Below, one piece after another: positions 60,291 through 64,000 of a stretch of DNA of 64,000 bases. The stretch spans positions 29,670-93,669 of the forward strand of contig NZ_SJZI01000047.1 of NCBI RefSeq assembly GCF_004337505.1, given 5' to 3'. This DNA is from Flaviaestuariibacter flavus. Its GTDB lineage: Bacteria > Bacteroidota > Bacteroidia > Chitinophagales > Chitinophagaceae. The notes under the pieces were generated by a model. The model saw only the letters and a list, made by a program, of their open reading frames with translations. It searched no databases and had not been told where the DNA came from. The first letter of the stretch is position 1. Each line of letters opens with the position of its first letter. Position numbers and translations under genes: made by a program.

Positions 60291-61145
60291 ATGAAACTTC
60301 CCGCATTTCTTGCGGCCGGGCTCGTATTGCTCGCCGCCTGCCAGAACCAGTCTGCCGAGCAGAAGGACCAAAGCCCCGGTTATGAAAGCGCAGATACCAT
60401 GGCTGTTGCCGGAAATGGAATTACACCGAAGCTGGTGAAGAAGGCGCAGCTGCAATTTGAAGTGGCCAGCGTGCAGCAGGGCAGCCGGGCCATCGGGCAG
60501 CTGGCCCGCGGCCTGGGCGGCTCGGTGACGCAGATAGAGATCAAGGCGGAAGAAGGCGCAACGCGTACGCTGCCCCGTGCCGGCGGCGATTCGCTGCTGC
60601 AACTGCAGACACTTCATCCCACGGCGAGCCTTGCCGTGCAGGTGCCGGCGGGGCGGCTCGAAGAGTTTTTGTACGGTGCCGCGCAGCTGTCTTCCTTTTC
60701 GCGCTACAGCTCGCTCACCATCGATGACAATACGCTGGCCTACCTCGAAACCCAGTGGCGCGCCGAGGCACGGAAAAAGATGCTGGCAGGACCGCGGACG
60801 GTGAAGCGTTACGACAGCACGGGGCTCGCCCTCACCGACGATATCATCACGCGCCGCATCGGCATGGAAAGCATCGATGCGCAGGTACGCTACAGCACCG
60901 TTACCCTGCAGCTGGACCAGCCGCCGCTGGTGCGCCGCAGCGTCATCTGCAATACCGACCTCGATGCCTACGGGCTGCCCTTTGGCCAGCGGATGCGCGA
61001 TGCGCTGGAAAGTGGCTGGCAATTATTTGCGCGGGTGCTCCTTGCTGGTGCCCATCTCTGGGTCTTTATCGTGCTTGCAATATTGGGTTGGACGGCCTGG
61101 CGCCGCCGGGGCCGACCGTGGGGCGCACCCGTAAAAGCGGGTTAG
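60291..61145 (+). CDS. DUF4349 lipoprotein
   Basis: Envelope protein of 284 aa. Lipoprotein signal MKLPAFLAAGLVLLAAC; the DUF4349 domain covers about 45-225 with LVKKAQLQFEVASVQQGSRAI, LAVQVPAGRLEEFL and SSLTIDDNTLAYLETQWRAEARKK; a C-terminal membrane helix (about 248-268) precedes a basic tail. The combination of lipobox and C-terminal helix suggests it may span between membranes. Function unknown. ATG 60291 chosen over the frame start at 60261. Confidence 0.85.
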   Translation: MKLPAFLAAGLVLLAACQNQSAEQKDQSPGYESADTMAVAGNGITPKLVKKAQLQFEVASVQQGSRAIGQLARGLGGSVTQIEIKAEEGATRTLPRAGGDSLLQLQTLHPTASLAVQVPAGRLEEFLYGAAQLSSFSRYSSLTIDDNTLAYLETQWRAEARKKMLAGPRTVKRYDSTGLALTDDIITRRIGMESIDAQVRYSTVTLQLDQPPLVRRSVICNTDLDAYGLPFGQRMRDALESGWQLFARVLLAGAHLWVFIVLAILGWTAWRRRGRPWGAPVKAG

Positions 61146-61266
61146 CAAAACCGGGGCGCCGGATTTTTGGTACGCTTTTGGAAACAGTACGGGTGAGGTA
61201 AAGCCGCCACACCGGTTTTACTGCTTTATCACCCGATTAATCATCCCCTACCTCAAAACGTCCATC

Positions 61267-61665
61267 ATGACCGCGAACAACGCTGCACAGCCCACTCGTA
61301 AGGTGCTTATCGTAGAAGACGAAGGCGATATGTGCCTGCTTCTGAACATCATGCTCTCCGGAAAAGACCTCGAACTCGAACACGTAAAAGGCCTCGCAGC
61401 TGCTGAGGAATTTCTACAATCCGAAACGCCCGCCCTCGTGCTCCTCGACAACAAACTGCCTGACGGATTCGGTCTCGACTTTATTCCCTACCTGAAAACA
61501 AACCACCCCTCCGTAAAGATCATCATGATCTCGGGCTACGATGGTGCCGCCAAAGACGCCGCCCTTGAATGCGGTGCCGACATCTACCTCGAGAAACCCT
61601 TTACGAAGGCGCAACTGTTTCAATCGCTCATGGACCTCCTGAAGGAAGCCGAGCCGGCCGCTTAA
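61267..61665 (+). CDS. single-domain response regulator
   Basis: CheY-like receiver of 132 aa. Acidic VEDEGD at residues 16-21, phospho-Asp in ALVLLDNKLPDGFG (about 63), Ser in IMISGYDG and Lys in YLEKPFTKAQL. No output domain and no kinase adjacent. Third stand-alone receiver in this window. Confidence 0.9.
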   Translation: MTANNAAQPTRKVLIVEDEGDMCLLLNIMLSGKDLELEHVKGLAAAEEFLQSETPALVLLDNKLPDGFGLDFIPYLKTNHPSVKIIMISGYDGAAKDAALECGADIYLEKPFTKAQLFQSLMDLLKEAEPAA

Positions 61666-61697
61666 CACACATAGAACACAAACGACATTTACCAAAG

Positions 61698-61890
61698 GCG
61701 TCGCGCATGCGACGCCTTTGGCGTTGGCAGGCGAAGCCGACGCGAAGCGTCATTGCGAGCGCAGCGAAGCAACCTCCCCGAATTTGAGAATGTTCGCTAG
61801 TCTTAGAATTCTAAGTGGAAAGTTCCTCTTAATAGAACCACCCTGCGCAAAACCGGAGTTTGCTTCGCTACGCTCGCAATGACGGCCGAC
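61698..61890. repeat. R3b element with adjacent hairpin
   Basis: Hairpin CCAAAGGCGTCGCG/CGCGACGCCTTTGG-type at 61696-61728, then the element from 61733: CATTGCGAGCGCAGCGAAGC (61751 on) and reverse-complement end TTTGCTTCGCTACGCTCGCA (to about 61880). It shares ACCCTGCGnAA, CCGGAGTTTGC and flanking GACG with R3a. Confidence 0.85.
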
Positions 61891-62024
61891 GGCCGTCGCT
61901 CCGCAACCTGTCATCGGTGTCGTAAATAAAAAAAGGCCGCTTACACCACGGCCTGTTCAAATTACTTCGAACCTCGCTTCGGCTACGCCCAGCGTGACAA
62001 CGGTCAAGCCGTGCCTGTTGAGGG
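61891..62024. other. short gap with no gene seen
   Basis: Contains an A-rich stretch followed by GGCCGCTTACACCACGGCC and a degenerate CTTCGAACCTCGCTTCGGC segment; nothing else recognised. Confidence 0.4.
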
Positions 62025-62555
62025 TTACTCCACTTTCTCTTTCTGTTTCAGCACCGTGCCGTTATCGTCTACCAGCACCTTCACCTTCTTATCGTAGTTC
62101 CGCAGCTTGATCTCGTAGGCGTTGTGGCCTTTCCAGGAGTTGCGCTGCACGGTTTCTACCGTATAGCCCTGGTATTGGGTGGTGATCATTTCGCTGATGC
62201 GACCGGGGAGCGATGCCATATTGGTGATGGCTGTGGCCGAGCCGATCCAGTTGCCCTGCGAATCGTACCAGGCATAGTAGCGGTTGCCATACTGGTCGAA
62301 GGTGACCATATAGTCGTTACTCGTAAGTGCGGGCCAGCCAACCAGTTCCCAGTCAACGGGAGAGGTGCGGCTGTCGTAGGCCGACCAGGTGATGTTGGTG
62401 GCGCCGGGGAATTGCGTGGTAAAGGCCGAGGTGACCGAGGAGGGAGCGCCGTAGGCCGCGTTATTGGAGCTGGTCGACATTGTAGAAGTGCGGGAGCTGC
62501 CGCATGCCGCCAGCAGCATAACCGCTGCGCAGGCTGAAAAAAGGTGCTTTTTCAT
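62025..62555 (-). CDS. PepSY-like lipoprotein
   Basis: Envelope lipoprotein of 176 aa. Signal MKKHLFSACAAVMLLAAC with lipobox LAAC, a Ser/Thr-rich spacer, then two PepSY-like repeats (about 38-105: VTSAFTTQFPGATNITWSAY, MVTFDQYGNRYYAWYDSQG; and 110-176: LPGRISEMITTQYQGYTVET, YEIKLRNYDKKVKVLVDDNG). This FPGATNITW-type pattern is common to Bacteroidota periplasmic PepSY-like proteins. Start at 62555; the frame opens at 62690 without a signal. Confidence 0.82.
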   Translation of the reverse strand: MKKHLFSACAAVMLLAACGSSRTSTMSTSSNNAAYGAPSSVTSAFTTQFPGATNITWSAYDSRTSPVDWELVGWPALTSNDYMVTFDQYGNRYYAWYDSQGNWIGSATAITNMASLPGRISEMITTQYQGYTVETVQRNSWKGHNAYEIKLRNYDKKVKVLVDDNGTVLKQKEKVE

Positions 62556-62749
62556 AACGATATAATTGAGGTTAGCTACCCGTTTAGGGGTTACCGATAT
62601 ACGCCGCAAAGGAGTTGCCACAATGGGCGCTACCTCCGCCTTGCGCCGAAAAATTCTGGCTAACGAAGAGCCTGTTGGCGGCGCTGGCATAAATATTTCT
62701 GCCAGGTGGACGCAGCCATGCTGCAGAAACCACTAAAAAAACCTCAACC

Positions 62750-63331
62750 ATGATCAAACAGACATTTTTCGCGGCCATCGCCGCCGCAACGCTGATCGCC
62801 TGCAACGACAGGACAGACAAAACAACCACGACCACCACGACGGATACCTCGTCGATGATGACGACGCCCCCGCCCGCTACTACCGACACCGGTATGATGC
62901 GCACCGACACCATGGGCACAGGTGCCACCCACACCCCCGGTAACACCACTACCAGCACAACAACAACTTCAACCTCTACCAACCAGGCCTATGCGCCCTC
63001 CGAGGGCGACGTGAGCCGCCACAACGGCAAGGTGGTGGTATACCACAATGGCAAGTGGACGAGCTCGACCTCCGAGGTACGTCTCGACAATGGCGCCACG
63101 GTGAACTCCCAGGGCCGCGTAACCTATAACGGTGAAAACCGCGACCTCGAAGAAGGCGAACACGTAACGAAGGCCGGACGCTTCTTCGACAAGGCGGGCA
63201 ACGCCATCGAGCACGGCTGGGATGCCACCAAGACCGGCGTGAAGAAAGGCGCCCAGGCGGTGGGCCATGCCGCCGAAAAAGTGGGCAGCAAGGTGAAGGA
63301 CGCCGTTACTCCCGATAAGAAGGATCAATAA
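62750..63331 (+). CDS. DUF6799-like lipoprotein with helical tail
   Basis: Envelope lipoprotein of 193 aa. Signal MIKQTFFAAIAAATLIAC (lipobox LIAC), a long Thr/Ser/Met low-complexity linker (about 22-80), then a small beta domain GKVVVYHNGKWTSST, VRLDNGATVNSQGRVTYNG, RDLEEGEHV, which fits DUF6799. An amphipathic Lys/Ala-rich helical tail (KKGAQAVGHAAEKVGSKVKD) resembles LEA- or YtxH-type stress proteins. Divergent from the PepSY-like lipoprotein; both may be stress responsive, which is inference. Confidence 0.75.
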   Translation: MIKQTFFAAIAAATLIACNDRTDKTTTTTTTDTSSMMTTPPPATTDTGMMRTDTMGTGATHTPGNTTTSTTTTSTSTNQAYAPSEGDVSRHNGKVVVYHNGKWTSSTSEVRLDNGATVNSQGRVTYNGENRDLEEGEHVTKAGRFFDKAGNAIEHGWDATKTGVKKGAQAVGHAAEKVGSKVKDAVTPDKKDQ

Positions 63332-63351
63332 GCGTTCTTTTTAGCAATAAA

Positions 63352-63387
63352 GATCCCCGCGGGCTGTTTGCTCGCGGGGATTTTTTT
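63352..63387 (+). terminator. terminator of DUF6799-like gene
   Basis: ATCCCCGCG, 11-nt loop, CGCGGGGAT, then TTTTTTT. Confidence 0.85.
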
Positions 63388-63406
63388 GGCTTGGTCCACG
63401 GGAATA

Positions 63407-63440
63407 TTTCTCGCAGAGGGCGCGGAGCGTTTCGCAGCGG
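63407..63440. repeat. R6b
   Basis: TTTCTCGCAGAGGGCGCGGA then GCGTTTCGCAG, the reverse complement of R6a at 26611. Confidence 0.7.
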
Positions 63441-63591
63441 GCACGGAGATGCTCGAGCTACCAACAGAAAGGTTTGGAGACATTCCTGCTGCTGGCAATC
63501 AACTTCCTGCTCAAGACAGCGGGAGGGGCCCTGCGGGCGGAGTTGGTTGGTGACGACTTTGCCGATACATTACCACCTTACTACGAAGGTG

Positions 63592-63978
63592 TTACCAGTT
63601 GCGGACATAGCGGTGGAAACCGTGCTTCAGGAGGGATACGTTGAAGTTGATCAGGTAGCCCAGCTTCTTTTCGTGGAGGCGGAGGTAGGTGAGCATCTGC
63701 GATTCCGCTACCGGCTCCAGCGCCTTCACTGCTTTTAGCTCAATGATGACTTCGTCGTTTACCACGAGGTCCATGTAATAGACGTCGCCCAGGTCTTCGC
63801 CTTCGAAAATAAAGGTGATCGGAACTTCGGTGCTGACCCGGAAGCCGCGCTTGCGCAATACAACAGCAAGGGCTTTCTGATAAGCCGATTCCAGCAACCC
63901 GGGACCTAAGGCCTTATGCACATAAATAGACGCATCCAGGATGGCGCCGCCGATTTGGTTGAGTTCTTCTTTTTCCAT
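63592..63978 (-). CDS. GxxExxY family protein
   Basis: 128-residue protein of the GxxExxY family, related to PD-(D/E)XK nucleases. The name-giving motif is GPGLLESAYQKAL at residues 24-36. The nuclease-like core is VYYMDLVVNDEVIIELKAVKAL, where Asp, Glu and Lys match the D...ExK pattern, followed by AESQMLTYLRLHEKKLGYLINF. Function unproven; a structure-specific nuclease role has been suggested for the fold. Monocistronic at the window edge. Confidence 0.9.
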   Translation of the reverse strand: MEKEELNQIGGAILDASIYVHKALGPGLLESAYQKALAVVLRKRGFRVSTEVPITFIFEGEDLGDVYYMDLVVNDEVIIELKAVKALEPVAESQMLTYLRLHEKKLGYLINFNVSLLKHGFHRYVRNW

Positions 63979-64000
63979 ACCCCCAAACCTGCGGCAGCCA

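Noticed and set aside
1..64000. CRISPR array or phage/defence island
   Set aside because: The repeats found are inverted, differ in spacing and sequence, and lie between genes; no cas, integrase, restriction or toxin-antitoxin gene is recognised.

Overview
The window looks like an ordinary chromosomal segment of a high-GC, aerobic member of the Bacteroidota, most likely Chitinophagaceae. The evidence is a C-terminal type IX secretion (T9SS) sorting domain on a giant surface protein, an S46 dipeptidyl-peptidase, DUF4197, GxxExxY and PepSY-like proteins, an RRM/glycine-rich RNA-binding protein, many lipoproteins, and promoter -7 elements of the Bacteroidota form TAnnTTTG just upstream of several genes. 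Aerobic respiration is indicated by heme A synthase, a c-type cytochrome, NDH-2 and malate:quinone oxidoreductase. No rRNA, tRNA, CRISPR, phage, integrase or transposase gene was recognised. The family and genus are inferred.

Layout. 1-9.2 kb: 3-hydroxyacyl-CoA dehydrogenase, JmjC-like cupin, YciO/Sua5 protein, cytochrome c, a three-gene MacB-type export operon (adaptor, permease, ATPase with 4-nt overlaps), GNAT, YdeI-like protein and a tandem pair of divergent paralogues. 9.4-16.5 kb: Dpp11-type peptidase, glycine-zipper lipoprotein, a membrane HExxH protein, a GYF-domain protein and a TonB-dependent receptor. 16.8-26.5 kb: response regulator, PAS histidine kinase, GH3 protein, a 31-aa membrane ORF with its own promoter-like site and terminator, carboxypeptidase-regulatory-like protein, membrane patatin, heme A synthase and RNase HII. 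26.7-33.5 kb: retropepsin-like protease overlapping a gene with four glycogen-binding-like modules, AsmA, DUF4197 and YtxH-like proteins. 33.6-42.7 kb: AI-2E-type permease, response regulator, RnfD-like/DUF2330 pair, a SufS-like enzyme without its catalytic cysteine, a membrane-GNAT fusion, NDH-2 and a metallophosphoesterase. 42.9-51.5 kb: RRM protein, PepSY-like protein, P1 peptidase, CHY zinc finger, an unusually AT-rich secreted protein, an SDR with an adjacent AraC-type regulator and direct-repeat operator, and mqo behind a repeat-bearing leader with a terminator. 51.5-64 kb: the 1147-aa T9SS beta-helix/Ig protein, GDPD, AhpD- and AhpC-like antioxidants, a second AI-2E permease, a second glycine-zipper lipoprotein, a small gene interrupted by one TAG codon, DUF4349, a response regulator, PepSY-like and DUF6799-like lipoproteins and a GxxExxY protein.

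The most unusual feature is between the genes. At least seven families of short, imperfectly palindromic repeats (R1-R7) fill the gaps. Some are 119-160 bp elements with long terminal inverted repeats (R2, R3, R4). Others are quasi-periodic arms flanking an intrinsic terminator (R1, R5, R7). They sit directly against stop codons, and in several genes the repeat supplies the stop codon and the last residues. Other candidates for follow-up are the cysteine-less SufS homologue, the TAG-interrupted small gene, the mqo leader, a possible small RNA upstream of the cytochrome gene, and the AraC-type operator at the SDR gene.
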